A DNA stretch of 64,000 nucleotides. Origin: Azospirillum oryzae (lineage in GTDB: Bacteria; Pseudomonadota; Alphaproteobacteria; Azospirillales; Azospirillaceae). The notes beneath the pieces are model-generated. The model was given only the letters and a program-made list of their open reading frames with translations. It did not search any database and was not told where the DNA came from. Shown here one piece after another: positions 28,324 through 36,956 of this stretch. Made by a program: the position numbers and the translations under genes. Within the stretch, counting starts at the first letter, position 1. Each line of letters opens with the position of its first letter. The DNA lies in the NCBI RefSeq assembly GCF_008364795.1, contig NZ_VTTM01000002.1, positions 588,590-652,589 on the forward strand, read 5' to 3'.

Positions 28324-30035
28324 CACAATCCTCCAAGACAGCCGCCGGAACGTCCGAAGCCCCGGCGGACACCTTCGTTCCGGAGGATGGCGCGCTGTAT
28401 TTCGTCCCGCTCGGCGGTTCCGGCGAGATCGGGATGAACCTCAATCTCTACGGCCATCGGGGCAAGTGGTTGATGGTCGATCTCGGCATCTCGTTTGCCG
28501 ACGACACCATGCCCGGGCTGGACGTGATCATGCCGGACCCGACCTTCATCGCCGAGCGTCGCGACGATCTGGTCGGTCTGGTGCTGACCCATGCGCATGA
28601 GGACCATCTGGGCGCGGTGCAGTACCTGTGGCCGGAGCTGCGCTGTCCCGTCTATTGCACGCCCTTCACCGCAGCCTTCCTGCGCGCCAAGCTGCATGAG
28701 AAGGGCCTGAGCAGCACGGTGCCGATCCACGAAATCCCGCTGGGCGGCACGGTGGAGGCCGGTCCCTTCTCCGTCGAATACGTCACCATGACGCATTCGA
28801 TTCCGGAACCGAACGCGCTCGCGATCCGTACCTCGGCCGGGACAATCCTGCACACCGGCGACTGGAAGCTGGACCCCGATCCGCTGGTCGGCGAGACGGC
28901 CGACGAGGAGCGGCTGCGCGCCATCGGCGATGAAGGGGTTCTGGCGCTGGTCGGCGACAGCACCAACGCGCTGGTGCCGGGTGCCGCCGGGTCGGAGGCG
29001 ACCGTCCGTGCCGCCTTGATGGAGTTGTTCGGCCGCTACCGCGACCGCCGCATTGCCGTCAGCTGCTTCGCCACCAATGTGGCGCGGCTGGAGAGCATCG
29101 CCGCCGCCGCCGCCGCGCACGACCGCCATGTGGCGCTGGTCGGCCGGTCGCTGTGGCGCATCAACGAGGCGGCGCGGGCCACCGGCTATCTCACCGACGT
29201 GCCGAAATTCCTGTCGGAGCACGACGCGAGCTACCTGCCGCGAGAGAAGCTGGTGCTGATCTGCACCGGTAGTCAGGGCGAGCCGAGGTCAGCCCTTGCC
29301 CGCATCGCCGCCAACGATCATCCGCAGATCACGCTGTCGCGCGGCGACGTGGTGATCTTCTCCTCCCGCGAAATTCCCGGCAACGAGCGCGCCATCGGCC
29401 GCATGCAGAACCAGCTGGTCGCCCAGGGCGTCGAGCTGGTGACGGCGGACGAGGCGCCGGTCCATGTCTCCGGCCACCCGGCGCGGGACGAGCTGGTACG
29501 CATGTACCAGTGGGTGCGTCCGCGCATCGCCGTGCCCGTCCATGGCGAGCAGCGCCACCAGCAGGCCCATGCCGCCCTCGCGGAGGACTGTCAGGTCGCC
29601 CACAGCATCGTTCCGGCCAACGGCGAAGTCCTCCGGCTCGACGGGCCGGAGGGCGCGCGGGTGGTGGCCACTGTGCGGGCGGGACGCATGGCGGTGGACG
29701 GCAAGCGTCTGGTGCCGCTCGACACCGGCATGATGCGTGCGCGCAACCGCATGGTGAACAACGGCGCCGCCGTGGTGACGCTGGTGATGACCGGAACGGG
29801 CGAACTGATGACGGCGCCGCAGCTGGCGGTGATGGGGCTGATCGACGAGGCGACGGACCGCGACCTGCTGCTGGACGTGGTGGATGCGGTGCGCGAATCG
29901 GTGGCGATGCTGCCAAAATCGGCGCGGGCCGACGACGCCCAGGTGAAGGAGGCGGCGCGGATCGCCGTCCGCCGCTGCTTCAACGCGACCCATGGCAAGA
30001 AGCCGGTGACGGAGGTCCATCTGGTCCGCGTCTGA
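28320..30035 (+). CDS. rnj: Ribonuclease J
   Basis: A 571-aa metallo-beta-lactamase/beta-CASP ribonuclease. The zinc motif HAHEDH is at residues 91-96, with GDWKLDPDP, STNA and the C-terminal histidine motif VSGHPAR further along. It has endonuclease and 5'-3' exonuclease activity in RNA processing and turnover. The ATG at 28320 is inside the coaX stop; a much longer ORF from 27672 only reads through coaX in another frame. The first 25 residues are low-complexity and dispensable-looking. Confidence 0.95.
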   Translation: MTQSSKTAAGTSEAPADTFVPEDGALYFVPLGGSGEIGMNLNLYGHRGKWLMVDLGISFADDTMPGLDVIMPDPTFIAERRDDLVGLVLTHAHEDHLGAVQYLWPELRCPVYCTPFTAAFLRAKLHEKGLSSTVPIHEIPLGGTVEAGPFSVEYVTMTHSIPEPNALAIRTSAGTILHTGDWKLDPDPLVGETADEERLRAIGDEGVLALVGDSTNALVPGAAGSEATVRAALMELFGRYRDRRIAVSCFATNVARLESIAAAAAAHDRHVALVGRSLWRINEAARATGYLTDVPKFLSEHDASYLPREKLVLICTGSQGEPRSALARIAANDHPQITLSRGDVVIFSSREIPGNERAIGRMQNQLVAQGVELVTADEAPVHVSGHPARDELVRMYQWVRPRIAVPVHGEQRHQQAHAALAEDCQVAHSIVPANGEVLRLDGPEGARVVATVRAGRMAVDGKRLVPLDTGMMRARNRMVNNGAAVVTLVMTGTGELMTAPQLAVMGLIDEATDRDLLLDVVDAVRESVAMLPKSARADDAQVKEAARIAVRRCFNATHGKKPVTEVHLVRV

Positions 30036-30117
30036 GCGAATCCAAGAACGGAAATGATGTATAACCGGCTTATCAGAGCCCGCTAACGGGCCAGCGACAG
30101 CCAGCGAGAGGACACGC

Positions 30118-30522
30118 ATGATCGGGAAGCTCAACCACGTCGCCATCGTCGTTCCGGATCTTCCGGCGGCGACCGCGCTCTATCGCGACACGCTGGGCGC
30201 CGCGGTGTCGCAGCCGGTGGATCTGCCGCCGCACGGCGTCACCGTCGTCTTCGTCACCCTGCCCAACACCAAGATCGAACTGCTGCATCCGTTCGGCGAG
30301 AAGTCGCCGATCGCCGGCTTCCTGGAAAAGAACCCGTCCGGCGGCATCCACCACATCTGCTATGAGGTGGAGGACATCCTGGCAGCCCGCGACCGGTTGA
30401 AGGAGCAGGGCGCCCGCGTGCTGGGTGACGGTGAGCCGAAGATCGGCGCCCATGACAAGCCGGTCCTGTTCCTGCACCCGAAGGATTTCTGCGGGACGCT
30501 GGTGGAACTGGAGCAGGCCTGA
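30118..30522 (+). CDS. mce: Methylmalonyl-CoA epimerase
   Basis: A 134-aa glyoxalase/VOC-fold metalloenzyme that interconverts the R and S forms of methylmalonyl-CoA. The start MIGKLNHVAIVVPDL carries the first metal histidine, GGIHHICYEVEDI the next, and LVELEQA near the end the glutamate. It connects propionyl-CoA oxidation to succinyl-CoA, in keeping with prpE at 7008. The gene follows rnj at 82 nt and precedes a DUF1467 gene. Confidence 0.93.
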   Translation: MIGKLNHVAIVVPDLPAATALYRDTLGAAVSQPVDLPPHGVTVVFVTLPNTKIELLHPFGEKSPIAGFLEKNPSGGIHHICYEVEDILAARDRLKEQGARVLGDGEPKIGAHDKPVLFLHPKDFCGTLVELEQA

Positions 30523-30545
30523 ACGGCTGAAACGCGGAGGGGACG

Positions 30546-30800
30546 ATGGACAACTGGGTGACTGGAGCCTTCGTTTACATCGTCGTCTGGTGGGTGGTGC
30601 TGTTCGCGGTGCTGCCCTGGGGCGTCCGGACGCCGGAGAGCCCGGAGCCTGGCATGGCCACCTCCGCGCCGGTCGAACCGCGCATCCTGCGCAAGTTCAT
30701 GATCACGTCGCTGGTCGCCCTGCTGGTGTGGCTGGTGATCTTCGGGATCGAGCGGTCCGGCATCATCTCCTTCCGGGAAATGGCGCGGGACATGTTCTGA
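30546..30800 (+). CDS. DUF1467-family membrane protein
   Basis: An 84-aa protein with two predicted helices (about residues 7-27 and 54-74) and the family pattern FVYIVVWWVVLFAVLPWGVR at the start. DUF1467 genes commonly sit between mce and proS in alphaproteobacteria, but the function is unknown. CGGAGGGG lies 6 nt before the ATG. It is the last gene of the long nuo-to-DUF1467 run. Confidence 0.88.
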   Translation: MDNWVTGAFVYIVVWWVVLFAVLPWGVRTPESPEPGMATSAPVEPRILRKFMITSLVALLVWLVIFGIERSGIISFREMARDMF

Positions 30801-30837
30801 CGCCAGATTGCTCAGACTATCGAGGGGAGCGAGGCGG

Positions 30838-31413
30838 GTGAGCCTGACCTATTGCGCGGCCGCACCCGGCCATCCTCATCACGGCCCCTACCATGACGGC
30901 GAGTACGGCTTTCCCAGCAGCGACGACCGCGTGCTGTTCGAGCGTCTGGTGCTGGAGATCAATCAGGCGGGCCTGTCCTGGCTGACCATCCTGAAGAAGC
31001 GTGACGCTTTCCGCGCCGCCTTCGACGGGTTCGACATCGACCGGGTGGCCGCTTATGGCGAGGCCGAGCGGGCGCGGCTGCTGGCGGACGCCGGTATCAT
31101 CCGCAACCGCCTGAAGGTGGACGCGGTGATCGAGAACGCCCGCCGCATCGTCGCGTTGCGGGAAACCCACTGCTCCTTCGACGGTTGGCTGCGCGCCCAT
31201 CATCCGCTGACCAAAGCGGAGTGGGTGAAGCTGTTCGGCCGGACCTTCCGTTTCACCGGTGGCGAGATCGTCGGGGAGTTCCTGATGAGCCTGGGCTATC
31301 TGCCGGGCGCCCATCAGTCCGACTGCCCGGTTCAGGCCACCGTGCTTGCCCAGAGTCCTCCGTGGAAGGCGGCGGTGGACGCCGGGTATCGCGGGTACGC
31401 GCCCATGGAATAG
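30838..31413 (+). CDS. tag: DNA-3-methyladenine glycosylase I
   Basis: A 191-aa base-excision enzyme that removes 3-methyladenine. The four zinc ligands of the Tag family are present: C6, H19, H159 and C163 (HQSDCP). YHDGEYGFP and FEILVLE-like FERLVLEINQAGLSW are family motifs. The GTG at 30838 is selected because GGGGAG lies 8 nt upstream; a TTG frame from 30808 is unlikely. It follows the DUF1467 gene closely and may be cotranscribed with it. Confidence 0.93.
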   Translation: MSLTYCAAAPGHPHHGPYHDGEYGFPSSDDRVLFERLVLEINQAGLSWLTILKKRDAFRAAFDGFDIDRVAAYGEAERARLLADAGIIRNRLKVDAVIENARRIVALRETHCSFDGWLRAHHPLTKAEWVKLFGRTFRFTGGEIVGEFLMSLGYLPGAHQSDCPVQATVLAQSPPWKAAVDAGYRGYAPME

Positions 31414-31515
31414 GCAAACGGCCGCCCAGAACGACGGCAATCGCCGAAAAGCCGGGCAGAAATGCAAAAACTTTGTGCATGAAGTGTCTCTGCCTTTGTT
31501 TTGGGCTTGCTATAG

Positions 31516-31637
31516 CCGTGGCTCGGGTTCACTCTTTGGGAGTGATGAGGGAGGATATTCCTCCCTTTCCGACGCCTGGTGGCGATTCCTCCCTAAACTC
31601 GACAGGCCGCGCCGCTTCTGCCGCGCGGCCTTTCTTT
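31516..31637 (+). ncRNA. Candidate small RNA with two anti-Shine-Dalgarno motifs
   Basis: A stretch of about 120 nt in a gene-free gap holds four hairpins in series. H1 is 31530-31534 with 31540-31544. H2 is a perfect 8-bp stem, AGGGAGGA (31548-31555) with TCCTCCCT (31559-31566). H3 is 31573-31576 with 31581-31584. The last, 31604-31612 with 31623-31631, ends in a T-rich tail. TTCCTCCCT occurs twice (31558-31566 and 31586-31594), so the AGGGAGGA arm can pair with either copy. CCTCC-type anti-SD motifs are typical of alphaproteobacterial trans-acting sRNAs (alpha-r14/cuckoo families). A -10-like TATAGC is at 31511, but no convincing -35 is visible. The RNA is inferred, not shown. Confidence 0.5.
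31604..31637 (+). terminator. Rho-independent terminator in the tag downstream gap
   Basis: A perfect 9-bp GC-rich stem (31604-31612 with 31623-31631) with a 10-nt loop is followed by ttctttat. It could end the candidate small RNA or a read-through transcript from tag 190 nt upstream. Confidence 0.75.
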
Positions 31638-31895
31638 ATCCGGCGGGCGGGAGGAGACCGGGCAGGGGCGCGGACAGAAAATTTCCGCGCTGCTCCAGAA
31701 AACGTTAACGGTTTACTTGGTAGCGTTGCTTGGCATAGCTCGCATCGGAGATTTCCCCAATCAGGGCTATGAGCCGGGCTGCGAGATCGTCACCGGCGGG
31801 CACACCGCCGGGGCGAAACCGCTTTGCCCACTTTTCAGTTGGGCCTTTGCCCGCTTCGGCGGGTGGCAGGAAAAAGGACGACAGTCGAGGCGCCG
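31638..31895. other. Non-coding gap before the 31896 gene
   Basis: This 258-nt stretch holds a 7-bp hairpin (31668-31674 with 31684-31690) without a T run, and otherwise AT-richer sequence around 31695-31745 that could contain the promoter of the next gene. No credible ORF is seen; an opposite-strand frame here is Pro- and Arg-rich in the manner of shadows. Confidence 0.5.
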
Positions 31896-32795
31896 ATGGC
31901 CGCGAATGAAAACGAACGGTTCGATCAGTTCGCCGCGGTTCTGTCGACCGAACTGTTGGAGCGGACCAAGAAAAGCATGGAGTTGCTGGCGCCGGAGCTT
32001 CAGCCATGCTCGGTCTTGCCCTTCATCCAGACACCGTCCTTCGTCGAGTTCTATCAGGAGTTGGTGCGCGTCGGCATCCTGCCGGTGGTGCTCAGCCGCC
32101 GTCCGGTGCGCGCGATCGTCGGCGACGTCGATTGGGCGCGGGAGGGGCGCGAATATCTGCTGACGGTCCTCGACGACCGCTCCAACGCTGTCTTCACCGC
32201 CTGGGAATATGCCTGGGACTCGCTGTGGGACGAACGCAAGGTCGGGCAGGACAGCGGTGGCGGGAATCAGGCCAAACCGAAGAAAGGGTTTTTCAGCGCG
32301 CTGTTCGGCCGCAAGCGCGAGGAGAAGGCGGACAGAGCCGGCGGCGAAGGCGGCGAGGGCGGTGTCATGGCCGGCCTGCATACCATGCTGACCGAACTGG
32401 CGGAAAAGCGGGGTTTCCTGCCGCTGTTCCATGACGATGTCCGCATCCTGAAGGCGCTGCCGCGCCTGAAGCCCGGCCGCGTGGCGCAGGCGTGGAAGGA
32501 GATCTCGCAGTACCACCACCAGGAATTCTACCTGCCCGAACCCGAACAGGCGAAGCCGGGTGTGACCTCCGAGTGCCTGCAGAAATGGCATTACAATCTG
32601 CCGGACAAGATCGGCGAGTTCCTGGTGCTGAAGGCCGCGGTGGACCTTGAGCATGTGAACAAGCCCTTCATCGGCAAATACATCCGCCAGTCGGCGCGGA
32701 CCCAGGAGGAGGCGGAAAAAGGAATGCCCTACCTGTCGCTCTACTGGAAAGCCATGCGCAACCCGGCCCCGGTGGCCGAGCGGCACACGCTGTGA
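31896..32795 (+). CDS. Uncharacterised conserved protein
   Basis: A 299-aa soluble protein with no signal peptide. Three parts are visible: an N-terminal domain (1-115, LLAPELQPCSVLPFIQTPSF and AIVGDVDW), a charged low-complexity linker (about 116-160, rich in Lys, Gly and Glu), and a C-terminal helical domain (160-299, MLTELAEKRGFLPLFHDDVRI). The family is not recognised. The ATG at 31896 follows a GAGG site; the first frame start at 31824 lies in the probable promoter. It overlaps the next gene by 4 nt (GTGA), so the two form an operon. No function is proposed. Confidence 0.75.
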   Translation: MAANENERFDQFAAVLSTELLERTKKSMELLAPELQPCSVLPFIQTPSFVEFYQELVRVGILPVVLSRRPVRAIVGDVDWAREGREYLLTVLDDRSNAVFTAWEYAWDSLWDERKVGQDSGGGNQAKPKKGFFSALFGRKREEKADRAGGEGGEGGVMAGLHTMLTELAEKRGFLPLFHDDVRILKALPRLKPGRVAQAWKEISQYHHQEFYLPEPEQAKPGVTSECLQKWHYNLPDKIGEFLVLKAAVDLEHVNKPFIGKYIRQSARTQEEAEKGMPYLSLYWKAMRNPAPVAERHTL

Positions 32796-33259
32796 GCGCG
32801 CGCGGCACCCTGCACGCCGGCCTGGCGGCTGCGGCATTTTTCCTGGCGGCCATGCCGGCATCGGCGCAAACCCAGCAGCCGCGTCCCGGCCCGATCCCGC
32901 TGACCCCTGATGCCGCCCGCGACCGGCCGGTGGTGGATCTGTCGCTGTGCCAGCGGCTGACCCGTCATGTGCCGGCCGCCGACGTCGAATACCGGCCGGG
33001 CGTGGATGTGCATGGCCGCGCGGTCGCCCCCGCGGACTTGGCCGGCAGCGCGGGCGCGCAGCCGCCGATCCCGATCGATTTGCCGCTGTCGGTCGATCTT
33101 GCCCGGCGCATGGGAATCGCCCTGCCGTCGGTGCCGTTTCTGCCCGACGAAGTCACCGCGGTATGGCTGACCGTCGTCGGGAACCAACTCTATCTGAACG
33201 GCCAACCGATCGATCCGGGCGCCGAGGAACGCCTTTACCTCTACTGCCGCTCCCGGTAG
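32792..33259 (+). CDS. Exported hypothetical protein
   Basis: A 155-aa protein with a signal peptide (hydrophobic core at about residues 9-21, cleavage after ASA at 25). The mature part is proline-rich, with a PRPGPIPLTPDAARDRPVVDLSLC stretch split by the first of two cysteines, and ends with LYLYCRSR, so a disulfide between the two is likely. It starts with GTG overlapping the stop of the 31896 gene. I do not recognise the family. Confidence 0.72.
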   Translation: MSARGTLHAGLAAAAFFLAAMPASAQTQQPRPGPIPLTPDAARDRPVVDLSLCQRLTRHVPAADVEYRPGVDVHGRAVAPADLAGSAGAQPPIPIDLPLSVDLARRMGIALPSVPFLPDEVTAVWLTVVGNQLYLNGQPIDPGAEERLYLYCRSR

Positions 33260-33403
33260 CCGGCGGCCAAGCGGGGGGCTTACAGTGGACAAGTGCGGGC
33301 GACCTTCCTAAAGTCGCTCACCCGCCGCGCCCGTGTCCGTTCCTGTCCGCAGGGGCCATGCGCGTGCGGCCTTGTCGAACACCTCGCACACGAGAGCAGA
33401 GCC

Positions 33404-34717
33404 ATGCGGCTGTCCAGCTTCTTCATGCCGACCCTCAAGGAGACCCCGACCGAGGCGCAGATCGTCTCGCACCGCCTGATGCTGCGGGCCGGGATGATCC
33501 GCCAGACCAGCGCCGGCATCTATGCCTGGCTGCCGCTGGGCTATCGGGTTCTGCGCAAGATCGAGCAGATCGTCCGCGAGGAGCAGGACGCAGCCGGCGC
33601 GCAGGAACTGCTGATGCCGACCATCCAGTCGGCCGATCTGTGGCGCGAGAGCGGCCGTTACGACGATTACGGCAAGGAGATGCTGCGCATCACCGACCGT
33701 CACGACCGCGAGATGCTGTTCGGCCCGACGAACGAGGAGATGATCACCGACATCTTCCGCTCCTTCGTCAAGAGCTACCGCCAGTTGCCGCTGAACCTCT
33801 ACCACATCCAGTGGAAGTTCCGTGACGAGATCCGCCCGCGCTTCGGCGTGATGCGCGGCCGCGAATTCCTGATGAAGGACGCCTATTCCTTCGACATCGA
33901 CGCGGACAGCGCGCGCCGTTCGTACCAGAGAATGTTCCTGGCCTATCTCCGCACCTTCGCCCGCATGGGGCTGAAGGCGATTCCGATGCGCGCCGACACC
34001 GGCCCGATCGGCGGCGACCTGAGCCACGAGTTCATCATCCTGGCCGAGACCGGCGAGAGCGGTGTCTTCTGCCACAAGGACTGGATGGACCTGGACGTGC
34101 TGAAGGACGCCCCCGGCATCGAGGACGACCTGCAGCCCTTCTTCGACCGCGTCACCGCAATCTACGCCGCGACCGACGAAAAGCACGATCCGGCCAACAG
34201 CCCGGTGCCGGAGTCGGATCTTGTTTCGGCCCGCGGCATCGAGGTCGGCCACATCTTCAACTTCGGCACCAAGTATTCCAAGCCGATGAACGCCGTGGTC
34301 GCCGGCCCTAACGGCGAATCGATCCCGGTGGAGATGGGCAGCTATGGCATCGGCGTGTCGCGCCTGATGGGTGCGATCATCGAGGCCAGCCACGACGACA
34401 ACGGCATCATCTGGCCGGACGCCGTCGCTCCCTTCAATGTCGGCCTGATCAACCTGAAGTCCGGCGACGCCGAGACCGACCGCGTCTGCGCCGAGCTGTA
34501 TGCGAAGCTGGAATCGGCCGGCCTTGAAGTCGCCTATGACGACCGCGACGAGCGCCCCGGCGCCAAGTTCGCCGACATGGACCTGATCGGCGTTCCATGG
34601 CAGCTGGTCGTCGGCCCGCGCGGCCTGAAGAACGGCGTCGTCGAGCTGAAGCGCCGCGCGACGGGCGAGAAGGAAGAGCTGCCGGTCGAGGCGGCGTTGG
34701 CGAAGCTGTTGGGCTGA
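33404..34717 (+). CDS. proS: Prolyl-tRNA synthetase
   Basis: A 437-aa class II tRNA synthetase charging proline. Motif 2 is seen in [17 protein letters not shown] and motif 3 in [15 protein letters not shown], followed by the anticodon-binding domain (about 345-437). It lacks the 180-residue editing insertion of E. coli ProRS, as is typical in alphaproteobacteria, so misacylated Ala-tRNA(Pro) must be cleared by a separate factor. The ATG at 33404 is chosen from the family start [13 protein letters not shown]; the frame is open upstream to 33293. A terminator follows. Confidence 0.96.
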   Translation: MRLSSFFMPTLKETPTEAQIVSHRLMLRAGMIRQTSAGIYAWLPLGYRVLRKIEQIVREEQDAAGAQELLMPTIQSADLWRESGRYDDYGKEMLRITDRHDREMLFGPTNEEMITDIFRSFVKSYRQLPLNLYHIQWKFRDEIRPRFGVMRGREFLMKDAYSFDIDADSARRSYQRMFLAYLRTFARMGLKAIPMRADTGPIGGDLSHEFIILAETGESGVFCHKDWMDLDVLKDAPGIEDDLQPFFDRVTAIYAATDEKHDPANSPVPESDLVSARGIEVGHIFNFGTKYSKPMNAVVAGPNGESIPVEMGSYGIGVSRLMGAIIEASHDDNGIIWPDAVAPFNVGLINLKSGDAETDRVCAELYAKLESAGLEVAYDDRDERPGAKFADMDLIGVPWQLVVGPRGLKNGVVELKRRATGEKEELPVEAALAKLLG

Positions 34718-34737
34718 TCGGCTTAGCTCGAACAGGA

Positions 34738-34776
34738 AGCCCGGATCGCCCAAGTCGGCGATCCGGGCTTTGCCCT
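34738..34776 (+). terminator. Rho-independent terminator of proS
   Basis: A perfect 13-bp stem (34738-34750 with 34757-34769) with a 6-nt loop is followed by ttgccctttt. It lies 20 nt past the proS stop and before lolC, so proS and lolCD are separate units in spite of their adjacency. Confidence 0.85.
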
Positions 34777-34854
34777 TTTCCCGCCACGCTCACGTTCTTA
34801 TGTAGGGCATCGTTTCCGCCCACCTACATGCCCTCGCCACAGGACCCCCGCCTC

Positions 34855-36102
34855 ATGATCTTCAACGCCTTCGAACGCATGGTCGCGATGCGTTACCTTC
34901 GGGCGCGCCGCCAGGAAGGGTTCATCTCGGTCATTGCGGGGTTCTCGCTGCTGGGCATCGCGCTCGGCGTGGCGACGCTCATCATCGTGATGGCGGTGAT
35001 GAACGGCTTCCGGGCGGAGCTGCTGGGCCGGGTGCTCGGCCTCAACGGGCATCTCAACGTCTATAACATGCGCGGCGGGCCGCTGCCGGACTTCGACATC
35101 CTGGCCGGCAAGCTGCGCAACACGCCGGGCGTGGTCAACGTCACTCCGACCGTGGAGGGGCAGGCGCTGGTGTCGGTGCGCGGCGTCGCATCGGGCGCCG
35201 TCATCCGCGGCGTGCGGCCGGAGGATTTCCGGGTGCGCCCGACGCTCGCCAACAACATCATCCGCGGTTCGGCGGATGAGTTCGGCGAGGACCGCGTCGC
35301 CATCGGCGTGCGCATGGCCCAGCGGCTGGGCCTGAGCATCGGCGACCAGATCACGCTGATCGCCCCCCAGGGCAACGTCACCGCCTTCGGCACCGTGCCG
35401 CGGATGCGCAGCTATCCCATCGGCGCGATCTTCGACGTCGGCATGTTCGAATACGACAACAGCTTCATCTTCCTGCCGCTGGAGGAGGCGCAGGCCTTCT
35501 TCCGCACCGGCGACGCCGTGACCTCGCTTGAGGTCTTCGTGAGCGACCCGATGCAGATCGCGTCGGCCCGCGCCGCCGTCCAGTCGGTGGTGGCGGGGGA
35601 GGGCAGAGTGGTCGACTGGCAGCAGTCGAACGCCAGCTTCTTCACCGCGCTGCAGGTCGAACGCAACGTGATGTTCCTGATCCTGTCGCTGATCATCATG
35701 GTCGCCGCCTTCAACATCATCTCCAGCCTGATCATGCTGGTGAAGGACAAGGGGCGCGACATCGCGATCCTGCGCACCATGGGGGCGACGCGCGGCATGA
35801 TCATGCGCATCTTCTTCCTGTCCGGCGCCAGCGTCGGGGTGACGGGGACCTTGCTGGGACTTGCGCTCGGCGTGTCCTTCGCGCTGAACATCGAGAGCAT
35901 CCGACAGGTCATCCAGGGGCTGACCGGGACCAACCTATTCAATGCCGAGATTTACTTCCTGTCCCACCTGCCGGCGAAGATCGACTGGAGCGAGGTCATT
36001 CAGGTGACTCTAATGGCGCTGGGCCTGTCCTTCGCCGCCACCATCTATCCGTCCTGGCGTGCCGCCCGGCTCGATCCGGTGGAGGCCCTGCGCTATGAGT
36101 GA
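34855..36102 (+). CDS. lolC: Lipoprotein-releasing ABC transporter permease
   Basis: A 415-aa LolC/E-family permease (FtsX/MacB fold) that moves outer-membrane lipoproteins from the inner membrane to LolA. One N-terminal helix (about 20-45, FISVIAGFSLLGIALGVATL), a large periplasmic domain (45-265), and three C-terminal helices are visible. The ATG at 34855 gives the usual length; an ATG at 34828 would add nine residues and lacks a ribosome-binding site. A single permease presumably works as a homodimer (LolF-like) with LolD, which overlaps by 8 nt. Confidence 0.93.
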   Translation: MIFNAFERMVAMRYLRARRQEGFISVIAGFSLLGIALGVATLIIVMAVMNGFRAELLGRVLGLNGHLNVYNMRGGPLPDFDILAGKLRNTPGVVNVTPTVEGQALVSVRGVASGAVIRGVRPEDFRVRPTLANNIIRGSADEFGEDRVAIGVRMAQRLGLSIGDQITLIAPQGNVTAFGTVPRMRSYPIGAIFDVGMFEYDNSFIFLPLEEAQAFFRTGDAVTSLEVFVSDPMQIASARAAVQSVVAGEGRVVDWQQSNASFFTALQVERNVMFLILSLIIMVAAFNIISSLIMLVKDKGRDIAILRTMGATRGMIMRIFFLSGASVGVTGTLLGLALGVSFALNIESIRQVIQGLTGTNLFNAEIYFLSHLPAKIDWSEVIQVTLMALGLSFAATIYPSWRAARLDPVEALRYE

Positions 36103-36835
36103 CGTGGTTATGCAGCCGATGCTGGAATTGAAGGGCATCGTCCGCCGCTTCGAACAGGCGGGCGAGACGCTGGAGGTGCTGCGCGGGGTCGACCTGACCG
36201 TCGGCGCCGGAGAGCTGGTGGCGCTGGTCGGCCCGTCGGGTGCCGGCAAATCGACGCTGCTGCACATCGCCGGACTGCTGGAGCGGCCGACCGACGGCAT
36301 CGTGAGAATCGCCGGCACCGACGTGTCCAACCTGGATGACGGCAAGCGGACGGAGGTGCGGCGGCGCTCCATCGGCTTCGTCTACCAGTTCCACCACCTG
36401 CTGCCGGAATTCTCGGCGCGGGAGAACATCGTCCTGCCGCAGATGATCGCCGGCGTGTCGAAGTCGGTCGCCCGCCAGCGCGCGGACGAGCTTCTGCGCA
36501 TGGTCGGGCTGGAGCAGCGCGGCACCCACCGCCCGGCCCGCCTGTCCGGTGGCGAGCAGCAGCGCGTCGCCATCGCCCGCGCGCTGGCCAACGCCCCGTC
36601 GCTGCTGATCGCCGACGAGCCGACCGGCAACCTCGACCCGCACACGGCGGAGCATGTCTTCGCCATGCTGTCGGCCATCGTCCGGCAGGCCAAGGTCGGC
36701 GCCCTGGTGGCGACCCACAACCTGGACCTCGCCCGCCGCATGGACCGGGTTCTGGAGATGCGCGACGGGCATCTGGTGGAGTATCAGCCGTCGGAACTGG
36801 TCCCCCTGAGCGAGGTGGCGCCGGAAGCCCCATAA
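36095..36835 (+). CDS. lolD: Lipoprotein-releasing ABC transporter ATPase
   Basis: A 246-aa ABC ATPase of the MacB/LolD family. Walker A GPSGAGKST, signature LSGGEQQRVAIARAL and Walker B LLIADEPTGNLD are intact, followed by the H-loop ATHN. It powers the adjacent permease. The ATG at 36095 sits inside the end of lolC (8-nt overlap). In many relatives dnaE comes next; here a dienelactone hydrolase gene does. Confidence 0.94.
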   Translation: MSDVVMQPMLELKGIVRRFEQAGETLEVLRGVDLTVGAGELVALVGPSGAGKSTLLHIAGLLERPTDGIVRIAGTDVSNLDDGKRTEVRRRSIGFVYQFHHLLPEFSARENIVLPQMIAGVSKSVARQRADELLRMVGLEQRGTHRPARLSGGEQQRVAIARALANAPSLLIADEPTGNLDPHTAEHVFAMLSAIVRQAKVGALVATHNLDLARRMDRVLEMRDGHLVEYQPSELVPLSEVAPEAP

Positions 36836-36956
36836 GCAGCGTCATAGGCCGAAAGCGGATCCGCACCCCCGGTTGCCAAGCCGGCGCGGCGCCCCCACTC
36901 TCAAGCGCGACCGCACCGGCTGAGTTGCGGCGCCGAAAAGACAGGGGGCATCGGGG

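Noticed and set aside
31668..31690. A 7-bp hairpin after the candidate small RNA as a second terminator
   Set aside because: It has no T tract on either strand and a 9-nt loop; chance formation in GC-rich DNA is likely.
31705..32007. A 100-codon minus-strand frame in the gap before the 31896 gene
   Set aside because: Pro/Ala/Arg-rich composition, no ribosome-binding site, and overlap with the real start of the 31896 gene.
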